Source: Tolypeutes matacus
Lineage: Eukaryota; Chordata; Mammalia; Cingulata; Chlamyphoridae
Direction of reading: 5' to 3'
Assembly: GCA_026826555.1 (NCBI GenBank)
Contig: JAKSZT010054335.1
Coordinates: 249,097-313,096, forward strand
Length of the DNA: 64,000 bases
The notes below the pieces were generated by a model. The model saw nothing but the letters and a program-made list of their open reading frames with translations, was not told the origin of the DNA and did no database searches. Shown here one piece after another: positions 33,791 through 45,330 of this stretch. The position numbers and the translations under genes were made by a program. Positions within the stretch are counted from its first letter, which is position 1; each line of letters opens with the position of its first letter.

Positions 33791-34181
33791 GTGATGTAGG
33801 TCTTACAGGAAAAAACATTCCAACATTTCTCTCTCTAAGCCTTTGGATTCCCTCCTCTACATCTTGCCCATGCAGTTTTGGCATCTCAACCTCATTAAAC
33901 AAGTGAGATTAATTTTATTGAGCCCAAATGTCAGTCAACCAACTAAGTAAGCTGTTAGAGCCACCTTCAGCTGCATAAGCTAACGGAATAAATTAGAAAT
34001 TTCTAATAAATTAGGCCTGATGTAGTATTATATTCCCCCCTCCTTGGTCTAACATCCTTAGAATCCAATCCCACACATGGTTCCCCAGGTTTCTGCCAAT
34101 ATATTATTAGCAGAATCTTGCAATTTTCTTTGGTATATGAGCTCTTTCCTTCTGGGTCAGAGTATGTCCTATTCCCCTAGA

Positions 34182-34462
34182 TTGGGTTGGCAAACTTCAT
34201 CTGTAAAGGTCCAGATAGTAAATATTTTAGGCTTTTCAGGACATACAGTCTTTGTTACAACTACTGAACCCTGCTGCTTTAGTACAAAAGCAGTCATAGA
34301 TAATACATAAACAAGTGAACATGGTTATGTCATGTGTCATAAAATATACTTCTTTTAAAAAAACATGAAAAAATAAAAAAAAAACATTTTTAGGTTGTGT
34401 ACTATACAGGAATAGGCAGCAGGCTGGATTTGGCCTATATACTGTGTAGCTTACCAAACCCT
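34182..34462. mobile_element. hAT-type DNA transposon remnant with 8-bp TSD
   Basis: 281 bp with inverted ends (GGGTTGGCAAAC on the left; complement GGGTTTGGTAAGC on the right) and an 8-bp flanking duplication CCCCTAGA/GCCCTAGA (34174-34181 and 34463-34470), the length used by hAT elements. Internal words CCAGATAGTAAATATTTTAG and GCTGGATTTGGCC match a common mammalian non-autonomous hAT repeat. Confidence 0.78.
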
Positions 34463-35248
34463 GCCCTAGAGCATGCTATGGTTTTATTTACCCTAGTTAC
34501 ATGTCTAGTGTCTCAGGGTAACAGAGGGTAGTTTAGTAGGTTTGAGGAAAATGAGCCTCCTCTTTCATGGCTTCTGCCCCAGGAAAGATTTTTCACAGGA
34601 TTTTCAATCAGAGGAAGGGTAGTATCCTCAGAACTGAAGGATAAAGCTCTCCTTCTTACTGGTAAGGGAGGTTCAGAGTGACTTTGGGGTTCAAAATATT
34701 CTCTTTCATCTGGGTCTTGATGACCTTATTCCAAGTTTCATGATTCCATTCTTTCTTAGTCAGTGTCCTTATTTCACATGAGGAACTTGGTGAAACTGTG
34801 AATTCAACAGATTTTCAAAAAAAATGAAAATTTTTGTTGATTTTCAGCAATATCAACCCTATAGTTACAAGAAATGAGATTCTTTAGAGCTGTTGTGTAA
34901 GCTTTCTGGTTCTCAGACTAACTCTCAGAACGTGTGAGTCTGCCATTTTCTTCTGTAAGCACTCCAGGGCGTTCAATAAAATCTGCCTCCACTGTAGTCA
35001 TCGCAGTCATGACTGCTGTAACGTTCAAGTGCAGCAGCTACTTGGGCTCCTGAGGCACCTGCTTCAGCTGGAACAGCAACATCATCACAGGGATAGTTGG
35101 GTTGTGTTGCCACCATGCATGCCATGGATTCCTGGCTTCCCATTTCCCATTGGCAAGGTGGTTATTAGCACTGCACTGAAACCTGAGGGCATGATGAAAC
35201 CAATTCCTAAATCGCCTGTTTGCAAGGATACCTTCTGGACTCACCCTC

Positions 35249-35895
35249 TGTATCAGTCAGGGTCCAGTCAGGAAATAGAAACAATAATTTGAGTAGTGAA
35301 AATTAATATAAAGAACTATTAACTAGTAATAGGAGAGTCACTACTAATGGGCAAAGTGAACTCTAAAGAATATAGGAATACCAAATTAAAGATATTCCTA
35401 CCTGTATGCCTGAGGCAGAGCAGAGTATGCAAGGAAGGGACAAATTTGAGAGATCTCACCTAAGGTTAAGATTCAGACTTCTTTGGAGAAAGTAAAGCTG
35501 TAGTCTACTGGAATGTGAGGAATTTTGCTGAGATGCCACAGGCCAAGGTTGGCAAACAGGGGTACTGAGAAAGCTTGCCAGGAAGCTGCCCAGGACGCTG
35601 CTGATGAAATGCATGGAATAGCTGGCTGGGGTAACAGCAGAACTTACCTAAAGCCTGTGGAGATACCTCTGAATCTTGTTGAAGGTAAGCATCACTGGGT
35701 GTTCTACACATCAGCACAGTGCCAGAGGAGCAAGAAAAGAAGAAAACACACCAGAACCTCTTCCTCCTGTGGTGTTCCTCTAGTGCTCTCTCCTGACAGT
35801 GCCGGCTGGCAAAAGGAAAATGTTTATAGGGTCCAGCTTTAGTATCACAACAGGGCTGTGAAGGGTAGATTTGACAATAAATTGATTACTGTTAT
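35249..35895 (-). repeat. ERVL/MLT2-type LTR (5' LTR of the provirus)
   Basis: Begins TGTATCAGTCAGGGTCC on the + strand and ends near TTACTGTTAT. It pairs with 29362-29978. Divergence between the pair is obvious by eye, so the insertion is old. Confidence 0.78.
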
Positions 35896-35999
35896 GGTGT
35901 CCCTCTTAAATTGCCATACCTAGAAAGAAACAATCTTTAGGTGTAGTTTAACCAGCATAAGCAGAGCAGGTTACCTACCCTCTGTCTCATTCCAGGCAC

Positions 36000-36150
36000 T
36001 CTATGTTGATGTTGCTTGCTTAGAATGTAAGCTCTCTCAGGGTGGGAAATTTTGTCCATTTTATTCACTGCTTTATCCCTAGAACCCCAAAATGGTACCT
36101 GATACATAGTATAGGTACTCAGATGATTGTTGAATGAATAAATGAGTGCA
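36000..36150 (+). repeat. L2 3' end fragment
   Basis: GAATGTAAGCTCTCTCAGGG, TATTCACTGCTTTATCCCTA and TTGTTGAATGAATAAATGAG are the L2 terminus. Confidence 0.82.
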
Positions 36151-36600
36151 GCTCAGGATAGCATTAAATTATTGGTGTCCTTGTTGTGTTTGATTCATTT
36201 AATTTAGTTAAAGAAAACTTGCAAATTGAACTCATCAGCCAACAGCAATGGCTAAGTGTAAAATTCTGAATGGCTGAGTTAAAGGATACCTTCCTTGATT
36301 TGGTCTAAACAAAGTTCATCAGTTAGGGATTTAAAGGGCACCAATTGACCCTTCTTCTGAAGACATAGTATGTGTTTGCATGCAGTGTTAACACACCCCT
36401 CTAAAGAGTGGGTCATGGTTGTGACAAATGGGTACAAAAGACATGGCACTTGTGTTTTTATTGTGTTTCTTTTTCCAGAACAGAGAGGAAATTGCTGTAT
36501 CAGCTGCCTTCAGTGATATCCTCTTTTATTAAGTATTCAGTAATGCAAAGAAGCAGAGGTTGTCAGATCTAGGAGGTTTCTTCCAGATTATTTGGTCTTG
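36150..36600 (+). other. MAP4: MAP4 intron, unique
   Basis: No recognised repeat. Confidence 0.5.
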
Positions 36601-36619
36601 CCTCCCTGGTAAAGTAGCA

Positions 36620-36875
36620 GAATGTGAGGCACATAGGGCTTGTTTCTTACTGGGCTTAGCTGCAAACTATCAGGCAAATGGCTCATCTCTCTGCCAGCCT
36701 GTAGCTGAGAGAGAGGAAGGCTGAACCCTCACAGAGATTGCCCGCCATCTTTCTTCAATACATGGCAACTGACTTGGGTGAGAAAGTACCTCTTATAGTA
36801 CCTTGAGTTGGACCCTTTAGGGCCTTGTAACTGGAAGCTTTTACCCCAAAGAAATACCCTTTATAAAAGCAAAAA
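36620..36875. repeat. Rearranged MaLR LTR fragment with an internal inversion
   Basis: 36630-36705 matches the + strand at 19008-19100 (ACTATCAGGCAAATGGCT). 36712-36870 matches the reverse complement of 18830-18960 (GAAGCTTTTACCCCAAAGAA, CTCTTATAGTACCTTGAGTT). The two halves are therefore in opposite orientations. Confidence 0.7.
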
Positions 36876-36879
36876 AAAA

Positions 36880-37519
36880 GAATGTGAGACACAGAGAAGG
36901 AAAGAAATGTGCCTACAGCTGTGTATTGATTGAGAGGCAGACCAAGAAGAAGCCTTAAACCCTTACCTGGCTGAATGCCTCTCTGTGCTGTCCTGAGGTG
37001 GAGGTCTTGCCACATACCCAGCTCTGTGCCAGGAGGTGGAAGATGTGGAAAAGGAGTGGGAAACCATCCCCCTTCCAGTATATGTTCACATGGCTGACAA
37101 ATTTATCAGACTGTTTAGAAATCCTTCAGAATCTGAGGGAACCATAAACAGGAAGAGAGTAAAATGTTTGGACATTAATTTCCTTCAAGATTCTTACGTG
37201 TTAGTGTTTCAATAATATTCTATAATGAGCATATTAAATATCCATGAATAATTTGCCATATTTGGGAGAGTGATTTTTCTTCTTCAGTTTAGATCTGCAA
37301 TGCTAATTATCCATAGTTCTTTGGAATAAACAGGCAGAATAGGTAGAAGCAATTGAAATATGAGCATGTACATGAATGTAGTTTAATGTACACATGTGAT
37401 TTCTACCACATTTGAATTTTAATCCCTCCTTTTACTCTCAAGTATCTTGGCCTATTCTGGCCAGGGCAATTTTTAAGTTTTTGAGTGAGCTAATTTAGTT
37501 TAATTTAAATTTCTATTGT
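36880..37519 (+). other. MAP4: MAP4 intron, unique
   Basis: No recognised repeat or coding signal. Confidence 0.5.
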
Positions 37520-37532
37520 TTAATAGCCCCAG

Positions 37533-37754
37533 GGGAGCAGATGTGGCTCAAGCAGTTGAGTGCCTGCTTCCCACATGGGAGGTCCGGGGTTCCATCCACA
37601 GTGCCTCATAAAAAAACAAACAAAAAAACAAGCTAAACGAACAAAAAAACCAGCTCAGGGGAACTCATGTGGCTCAGTGGTTGAGAGCCGGCTACCCACA
37701 TACGAGGTCCGGGGTGCAATCCCCAGCCCCAGTACCTTAAAAAAAAAAAAAAAG
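37533..37754 (+). repeat. Dimeric SINE (two tRNA-head monomers, one TSD)
   Basis: Monomers at 37533-37610 and 37664-37740 are joined by an A-rich linker containing AAAAAAACCAGCTCAGGGGA. The TSD TTAATAGCCCCAG occurs once on each side (37520-37532 and 37755-37767), so the dimer inserted as one unit. Confidence 0.9.
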
Positions 37755-37767
37755 TTAATAGCCCCAG

Positions 37768-38600
37768 ACATATAGAAAAATCAAATTATACCCTGATTAT
37801 AATACTATAATTTTCAGCAAAAATATAACTTGAATAAAATTCATTGGAACAAAGATATTTTGCATAAAGTTGAATCTTAATTCATAGATTGTAAGAAAAA
37901 CCCACCAGAGTACCATGCATTTTATCTCTAGATGCATTTTTTTTTCCTGAAAATTATTTCCATTTATTCATTTGCCAGCTGTTTATTGGGCACTAACTCG
38001 GTGTCAAGCACTGTTTGAGGTGCTGGACATAACCCAGTGGGAAGGCACAGTCCTTGTTCTCAAGTTACTACCCATAGAATGGATGAGCCAAATCATATTA
38101 AAGTGTTTACATGTATGCACAGTTTGCCATGAGAACACTGAGGAAAGAGTCCCTGGGTTTGAGAAGGGATGGTACAGACAGTTATTTCTTAGAGAGGCTG
38201 ACTCTGAAATTCAAACCTGGTCTTAAAGAATGAGTAAGCCTTGGGTTGGCAAGTAGTATTGGAGGAGATGAGTAAAGTATTCTAGGTGGAGAGAGCAGTT
38301 TTTATAAAAGAATATGGGTGAGGAATATTTTGGTTAGCTGTAAAGTGGGGTGCTTGAGGTAGACTGATGATTAATGCAGTTGAAACATCTAAGATGAGCT
38401 TACAAAGAATCTTATATGATACAGTAGGTTACATGGAAACATTGAAGAGTTTTAAGCCAGTGATTTATAGAATGTTAGGAAGAGGTGGGTCAGACTAGAA
38501 GCAGAGGAACTCTTTAGTAGTTTAAGTACTCCATGGGCAATCTTATTTCATCTATCCCCCATTCACTCCCTCCATCCCACTTTGGGTGTAGTGTTTGTTT
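37768..38600 (+). other. MAP4: MAP4 intron with an L2/MIR-like stretch
   Basis: 37960-38240 has the words CAGCTGTTTATTGGGCACTA and GTGTCAAGCACTGTTTGAGG of an old mammalian-wide repeat, too diverged to classify. The remainder shows nothing. Confidence 0.45.
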
Positions 38601-38789
38601 TTTTTTTTTAAGCAAATCCCACTTAGGATTTTTTCTTTATTTCAGTATCTCTAAAAACTGATTCCTTTTATGATATAACTACAATATCATTCTCAAATGT
38701 GCATATGCGCACAAGCACACAAATAACAATTCCTTAATATCAAATATCCAGTCAATATTCAATTCCCAGATACTTTCCCCAGTTATGTC

Positions 38790-38935
38790 ACAACTTTTTT
38801 GTCAATTTTATTGATGCATATTAATAAAGCATAAAAACCATCCAAAGTGTACAATAAGTGGTATTTGTTATAATCACATAATTGTGCATTCATCACTTCA
38901 GTTGTTATTTGAGTTTCAAAGAAAAACCATCTTAT
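38790..38935 (-). mobile_element. L1 3' UTR fragment, antisense
   Basis: CAATTTTATTGATGCATATTAATAAAGCAT and CATCCAAAGTGTACAATAAG match 28560-28640. 38600-38790 upstream may be older L1 sequence. Confidence 0.75.
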
Positions 38936-38999
38936 ATATGAACATATATTTCACATAAGGTTTCACTATGCTATACAGTCATGTTACATTTTTACAACC

Positions 39000-40400
39000 T
39001 GCAGATGAACCCCTCTGGGGAATTTTTTATTTCTGTTACTGTGGTCTTCAGATCTATTTGGTTCCTTTTCATAATTTCATTCAATCAATATTCTCTTTGT
39101 GCCTATCTATCACTTTTCTGATTTCTTTTAATTCTTTGCCATGTTTTCATTTAACTCTTTGAGCATATTTAGCATCATTGGTTATTATTATTATTTTTTT
39201 AAGATTCATTTTATTTACTTATTTCTTTACCCCCACCCTTGTTGTTTTGTGCTTGCTGCCTGCTCTCTGTCTTTTCATTGTGTGATTGTCTTTTTTTTTT
39301 TTTTTTTTTTTTTAATGTGGAAGGGGTGGCACCCAATGGCTTGAGCCACCTCTGCTCCCTAGCACTATTGTATTAAAACAGTCCTTTCTTGATATGTTCC
39401 AGGTCTGGTCCTCCTCATTGATGGTTTCAATGCTTTACTCTTCTCCTTTGCCTGGGCTGTTAGTTCCTATTTCTTTGTATGTTCTGTAATCTTTTATTGA
39501 AACCTGTATATTTTAATTTTTTATGATGTGTTTTTGCTGGAATTTAGACTCTGAGGCATCTGTTCCTTAAGTTTGTACCCAGCTAGTGTTATGATGAAAC
39601 TTTCCTTGGTTGCCAGGAGCTAATGAAAAATAGAAAAGCAGCAGCAGGAAAAAAAGAAAAAAAAAAAAACACCTTTCTCAGTCTTTGCAGATTGACCATG
39701 AAACTGCTATTTTTCAGGGCTTATCCATACAATGAGTTTAGAGAATAGCTCCAGGGCAAAGCATAGGTTCCTCCCTGATCCTTTCTGCAGATGTGTCTTG
39801 CCTTAGGCATGCGAATGTGGCATTAGCAATTGCCCCATTTACAGAATGCCCCTCTTCCCTTGGAAACAGTTTCCTCACATAGAGGCACTGGCACTCTATG
39901 TCCTACAGCCAGCAATCAACTTTGCCCCAGGTAGCTCAACTTGACTGCTCTCCCACAGTATTCTGTAGGAGCATTCTGTGAGCTGCCTTCTAAATGCTAG
40001 GCAAGTCTGGGACAGTTAGTCCCTCAGGCCACCACCAGATAGATTGGACCAGACATACATGTTCCCAGTATGTGCACAGGGTTACTCTGCTCCCTCTGGA
40101 ACCAGGACTAAGGATCCATACAGGGTGAGTGGGCCGGCTCTATACCTAGCAAGTGAGAGGATGTGGGGAGGACCAGCCAGGGCACCATGTGATCCTACTT
40201 CTTATTAGTAGCCTTTTCTTGATATGGCACTTGTCCTGTTACCAAAGTCCTTTAAATGTTTTCTGGATCTTTGAGAAGGATGTTTCTGCCAGTTCTTGCT
40301 GGTGGTTAAAGTTCCATAGAGGTACAGAACACTGAAGTGTCTCACTCCACCAACCTTGATTGGGTCAGGGTCTCAGTCAGTGTATTTTTAACATGCAAAC
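39000..40400 (-). mobile_element. L1 5' region/ORF1-side sequence in antisense (tentative)
   Basis: 39020-39190 and 39400-39560 (CTGTAATCTTTTATTGAAACC) resemble reversed upstream parts of old L1s. 39600-40400 has the GC content of an L1 5' UTR. No open frame. A SINE is inserted at 39194-39358. Confidence 0.45.
39194..39358 (-). repeat. DAS-type SINE, antisense, with head partly replaced by a T-run
   Basis: AAGATTCATTTTATTTACTT, CCCCCACCCTTG and the complement of the body, then a 23-nt T-run and CACCTCTGCTCCC. The tRNA head is shortened by a deletion. Confidence 0.75.
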
Positions 40401-40722
40401 TCTCAAAAGTCCAGAAATCCTTATATGTATGGTCAATTGATTTTCAACAAGGGTGCCAAGACAATTCAATGGAGGAAAAGATTAGTCTTTTCAACAAATG
40501 GTGCTGGGACAACCAGATATCTATATGCAAAACATGAAGTTGGGCCCCAAACAAATACCATATAAAAATTTTAACTCAAAATGTATCATAAACCTAAATG
40601 TAAAAGCTAAAACTGTAAAACATTTAGAAGAAAACACTTAGAAGAAAAAGATTTACTTAGATGTAAATCTTTAGCTATGGTTTCTTAGATCTGACCACAA
40701 GAATACAAGTTACAAAAGAAGA

Positions 40723-41090
40723 GGGAAGCAGATGTGGCTCAAGTGATTGGGTTCCCTCCTACCACATGGGAGGTCCTGATTTTGGTTCCCGGTGCCTCCT
40801 GGAGAAAGCAAGCTGGCACGACCAGCAGGCACAACGAGCTGGCCTAGCACGATGATGCAACAAAGAGTCAAAGAGGAAAGGCAATGAGAGACACAACAAA
40901 CCAGGGAGCTGAGGTGACTCAAGTGATTGAGTACCTCTCTCGCATATGGAAGGTCCTGGGTTCAGTTCCTGGTGCCTCCTAAAGAGAAGACGAGCAGACA
41001 CAGCACACAGCAAATGGACACAGAAAGCAGGCAGCAGCCACAAACAACAAGGGGGAGGAGAATAAATTAAAATGTCTTTTTTTTAAAAAG
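40723..41090 (+). repeat. Composite SINE with two tRNA-like heads
   Basis: Heads at 40723-40800 and about 40905-40980 are joined by ACAACAAACCAGGGAGCTGA. A single body and T-rich/A-rich tail follow. Same architecture as 51501-51897 and 52234-52548. Confidence 0.86.
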
Positions 41091-41210
41091 TAGATAAATT
41101 GAACTTCATCAACATTGAAAATCTGCATGTTACAAGGACACCATCAAGAAAGTGAACCTTACAACACAGCAATGAAAAGACAGCCCAATTAAAAATGGGT
41201 GAACTGAAAT

Positions 41211-41430
41211 CTAAGATATCGACTATAATTAGTAGTACTATTTTGATGATATTCTTTCATAATTTGTAATAGATGTTTCACAACAATGCAAGATGCTGGT
41301 GATGGGGTGATGTATGGAAACCTTGTATGATGTTATGCGTGTGTGCTTTGTAAGTTCACAACTTTTACTATACACTTATTATTTATGTATGTTCACGTGT
41401 GAATGATATACTTCAATAAAAATTTTTTTT
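41211..41430 (+). mobile_element. L1 3' UTR fragment inserted in the L1 above
   Basis: CACAACAATGCAAGATGCTG and the tail CTTCAATAAAAATTTTTTTT lie between GGGTGAACTG and GGGTAAACTG, a near-perfect duplication of target L1. Confidence 0.72.
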
Positions 41431-43832
41431 AGAACTGGGTAAACTGTTTGAAGAGTCATTTCTGCAAAAAGAAATATAAATAACTGATAAACACAAGAAA
41501 AGCCGTTCAATATCAGTAGTCATTAGTGAAATGCAAATTAAAACTATAATGAGATACCACTTTACACCATCATCTAGGATGGTTAAGAAATTGGGGCCCT
41601 TATACCTTGCTGGTAGGAATATAAAATGGTACAACTGCTTTGTAAAACAGTTTGGCAGTTCCTCAATATGTTAAACATAAAGTTACCATATGGCTTAGTA
41701 ATTCTACTTCTAGGTACATACTCAGAAGATATGTGAACATATGTCTACACAGAATCCTGTGCATGGATGTTCATAGCATGTTATTAACCATAGCTAAAAG
41801 GTGAAAACAACCCAACTGTCCTTCAGCTGATGAATTGGTAAAGAAAATATGGTATATCTATACAAAGGAATATTACTTGGCAATAAAAAAGAATGATATG
41901 GAAGATTGTGGGAAGATGGTGGAGTTGGTAGCTCCAAGACTCAGTGCTTCCACCATAATCTGTGATTACGCTGAGAGCCATTGATTGTACACTTTGGATG
42001 GATTTTATGGCATGTGAATAAAATTGATTTGGGGGGGAAAAAACAAACAAACAGTAAATTACTTTCTCTGTGCAGTGGCTCCTGGTGTCCAGCCTTTGGC
42101 TTTCTTGTGGGAGTTAGAAAGGAACATAAAAATCCTCTTCTCCAAATCAGGGGTGGGCACAGATGATCAGTGATGATGGCTTTAGATCAGTGAATTCATA
42201 TTACTGGGGTCCTGGCTCTGAGGGCAACTACTGTTTCAGCCTGTCCTGGATGAAAACAGTGGCAGTCATTGTTTCCACCCGCCCCAGATGAGGGAGTGGT
42301 GGTGGATACTTAAAGACACTGCACTTCCTCAGGACTGTAAGGGAAAGTTAGCTGAAGGGCTGCAGCTTTGGGGAGCCATCAGTGAAACTCTTGGTGCTAT
42401 TCCCGATCCCCTTCCTAGGGCACATTGAAGGCAGTCTGCACCCCCTTTATGGGCTCCTGGCCCTGTTTTGGCTGAGAAAGACTGACTTGGGATAGTCCTC
42501 TCTGTTGTGCCTTCCTTCCAGAATTTACCCTCCAGGCAAAAGCAGCTTGATACTAAGAAAGAAGAATAAGAAACTGTAGAGGTAGACCTTTGGGGCAAAA
42601 CCTACCAGCTTCAGGTACCTGGGAGAGGGATGTCTGTCTCCTGGGAAACAGAGAGGAAAACCAAAATAAGCAGGGGAACTATAAAACAACAAGCAAAAAC
42701 CCAAGATAAGACAGAGACAGGGAAAACCCTGCACATTCCATTTGCCTTGGGCAGACCTTCCTGATAGGGCTGAAGCCCCAGAAAATCTCTGTCTTATCAC
42801 CAGCTGGTTATAAAACCAAGAAATGGATGCTAGGGAATAATTCCTGAGTTAACATTTTTAACATACTAGAATGTGCAGTGTGCAACTAAAGACTACATGA
42901 CAGATAAACCGGAAATTATGACCCATACAAAGAAAGAAGATAAAAATCCAGAAAACACCAGCAAAGAAGACTTGTTGTGGACATACCAATCAAAGCCTTT
43001 AAAAAATGATCTTAAAAATCTCAGATGGTGGAAAATAGACTGAGTGCTGATTTATCATGAGAAACCATGGAGACAAGAAGGTGTGGGTTGAAATACTTAT
43101 AATGCTGTAAGAAAACTGCCAGTCAAGAATTATATATCCATTGAGTCTTTTTTTCAAAAATGAAGAAAAGATTAAGACATTCTCAGATAAACAAAAGCTA
43201 AGGGAGTTCATCACAACTGCATTTGGGTAATTACAAATGCCAGTATTACTGTAGTGTATTGTTTGCTTTGTAACTACACTTCTTACTTCCTACAGGTGCT
43301 AAAATGCACATGTATAAAAAGTAATGATAAATCTATGTTTTTAGACATACGATGTACAAAAATATAACTGGTGACAAGTACCAAAGAAAATTATGGGAGG
43401 TTAGAGGGGTATAGGAAAAGTATATATGCATGCCTTTGAAGTTAAGTTGTATCAGACCAACTATGGTTGTTATATATTTAGGATTTTTAACCCCATGGTA
43501 ACCACAAAAAGAGATGGAAAATATATCCAGATAACAATGAGAAGGCACTTATTATGGTACTACAGAAAAAATCAAATAACTATAAAAGTAGGCATTAATG
43601 GAATTGAGGGACAAAAAAAGGTATAGGCTAAATAGCAAAATGGCAGAAGAAAGTCCTGTGTTATCAGTAGTGATTTTAAATGTAAATGGATAACTCTCCA
43701 GTCAAAAGGCAGAGATTGGCCAAATGGATAAAAAAAGCATGATCCAACTATATGCTGTTGGGTCAAGAGATTCACCTTAAATTCAAAGATACAAGTAGGT
43801 TTAGGGTAAAAGGTTGGAAAAAATATATGCCA

Positions 43833-43947
43833 TGGGGAAATGGATGTGGCTCAAGAGGTTTGGCATCTGTGCACCATATGGAGGGACCGGGGTTTGATCC
43901 CCTGCACCTCCCGGTTATATATATATATATATACACATACACACACA
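43833..43947 (+). repeat. Short SINE with a (TA)n(CA)n tail
   Basis: Head AATGGATGTGGCTCAAGAGG to CACCTCCCGG, followed by a TA/CA microsatellite at 43914-43947 in place of poly-A. Confidence 0.85.
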
Positions 43948-44536
43948 CCATGAAAGTAGCGACCAAATGAGAGTGTGGTTGGCTATACTAATATTGGATA
44001 AAATAGATTTTAAGTAAAAGCAGTTACGAGGAACAAAGATGGTCATTGTATCTCATAAAGTGGGCAATTCGACATGAAAATGTAAGTTACAAATATAGAT
44101 GCACCTAAAATCAGAGCCCAAAATAAACGAAGCAAATACTGACAGATTTGAAGAGAGATACTGACAGTTGTACATGAATAGTAGGAGACTTTAATGCACC
44201 ACTCTCAATAATGGGTAGATCATCTAGTCAGAAGATCATTAAGGAAATACAAGACTTTAATGATACTCTAAGCCAACTAGACCTAACAGACATACATAGA
44301 ATACTTCAACCAACAAAAACAGAATGCACATTCTTCTCCAATGTGCATGGATCATTCTCCAGTATAGATCGTATGTTGGGTCACAAAACAAGTCTCAATA
44401 AATTCAATAATATGAAAATCAAACAATGTATATCCTCTGACCAAAATGGAATGAAGCTAGACATCAATAACAGAGGGAGAAATGGAAAATTTGCAAATAT
44501 ATGGAAAAGAAACAATATTTTAACAAAAAAATTTTT

Positions 44537-44617
44537 TTAGGGAGACACCAGGGATTGGACCCAGGACCTTGTACATGGGAAGCAGGTGCTCAACCATTGA
44601 GCTATGCCCGCTCCCCA
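44537..44617 (-). repeat. Short tRNA-head SINE, antisense
   Basis: AGACACCAGGGATTGGACCC to TATGCCCGCTCCCC, flanked by AAACAATAT (44510-44518 and 44618-44626). Confidence 0.88.
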
Positions 44618-44629
44618 AACAATATACTC

Positions 44630-45330
44630 TTTTATTTTTTCATAATGCAACTAGTCTTTTTATTAAGAGAACATGTGATCACCTCTCATTTATCTGTTGC
44701 ATGTCTTCATTTCTGTGGGTTGGATTTTTTTTTAAACAAATCAATTTTATTGATACATGTTAATAAAGCATACAATTCATCCAAAGTATACAGTCAGTGG
44801 TATTTGGTATAATCACATAGTTGTGCATTCATCATCAGTCATTATTAGATCATTTTCATTATTTCAATACGAATGATAATAAACAAAAAACAGACAAACA
44901 AGAAAATTCTTCACCTCTCAATCTCTCTATGCTTCTCCTGCTATACATAGCTGCTGTTTCTGGCTATTCTTGCACAATGATTTATTTATTTATTAAGCAT
45001 TTTTATTGAGATATACCATAGGATCTATCCAAAGTGCATAATCAATTGCTTTTAGTATAATCACATTGTTGTGCATTCATGACCACAAAAATTTTTAGAA
45101 CAATTTCATTACTCCAAAATGAAAAACTCCACACCCCTTGGCAGTCCTTCCCCAGTCCTACCTAACCACTAATCTACTTTCATCCTTATAAATTGATTTA
45201 TATTTACATTTTATGTAAATGGAATCATGCAATATGTACTACTTTGTGTCTGGTTTCTTTCACTTAGCATAGAGGGTTTTGTTTTTGTTTTTGTTTGGCC
45301 AGACATTAATATCTTGTAACAAGATGTTAC
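44630..45330 (-). mobile_element. 5'-truncated L1 3' UTR, antisense, inserted at the edge of a SINE
   Basis: The left flank CTCCCCAAACAATATACTC (44611-44629) recurs as CTCCCCAAATAATATACTC right after it, a long TSD that includes the end of the SINE. The body matches 28560-29060. Confidence 0.83.

Larger units (their letters stand above)
29979..35248 (-). pseudogene. Degenerate ERVL gag-pro-pol internal region
   Basis: 30590-31310 and 31470-31790 resemble pol in antisense. 32230-32890 and 33800-35240 resemble more upstream regions (pro, gag). All frames hold frequent stops and indels. Insertions account for the gaps between segments. No primer-binding site could be confirmed by eye next to the 5' LTR. 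Confidence 0.62.
29362..35895 (-). mobile_element. ERVL-type endogenous retrovirus, both LTRs present, antisense to MAP4, heavily interrupted
   Basis: Two same-orientation related LTRs (29362-29978 and 35249-35895) bracket about 5.3 kb that reads in antisense like ERVL gag, protease and pol regions, with no env that I can recognise. ERVL elements lack env and replicated by reverse transcription within the cell. All frames are broken by many stops. Later insertions inside it: SINE 31312-31465, LTR 31794-32229 (opposite orientation), L1 32900-33790 and hAT 34182-34462. It is a fossil with no coding capacity. The call rests on LTR pairing and remembered sequence patterns. Confidence 0.75.
40400..41896 (+). 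mobile_element. L1 ORF2 C-terminal part, sense, with nested insertions
   Basis: 40430-40680 parallels 940-1150 (TCTTTTCAACAAATGGTGCT). 41430-41895 continues to the MEYY-coding end (GAATATTACTTGGCAATAAA). Insertions: composite SINE 40723-41090 and a 3' UTR fragment 41211-41430. Confidence 0.82.
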
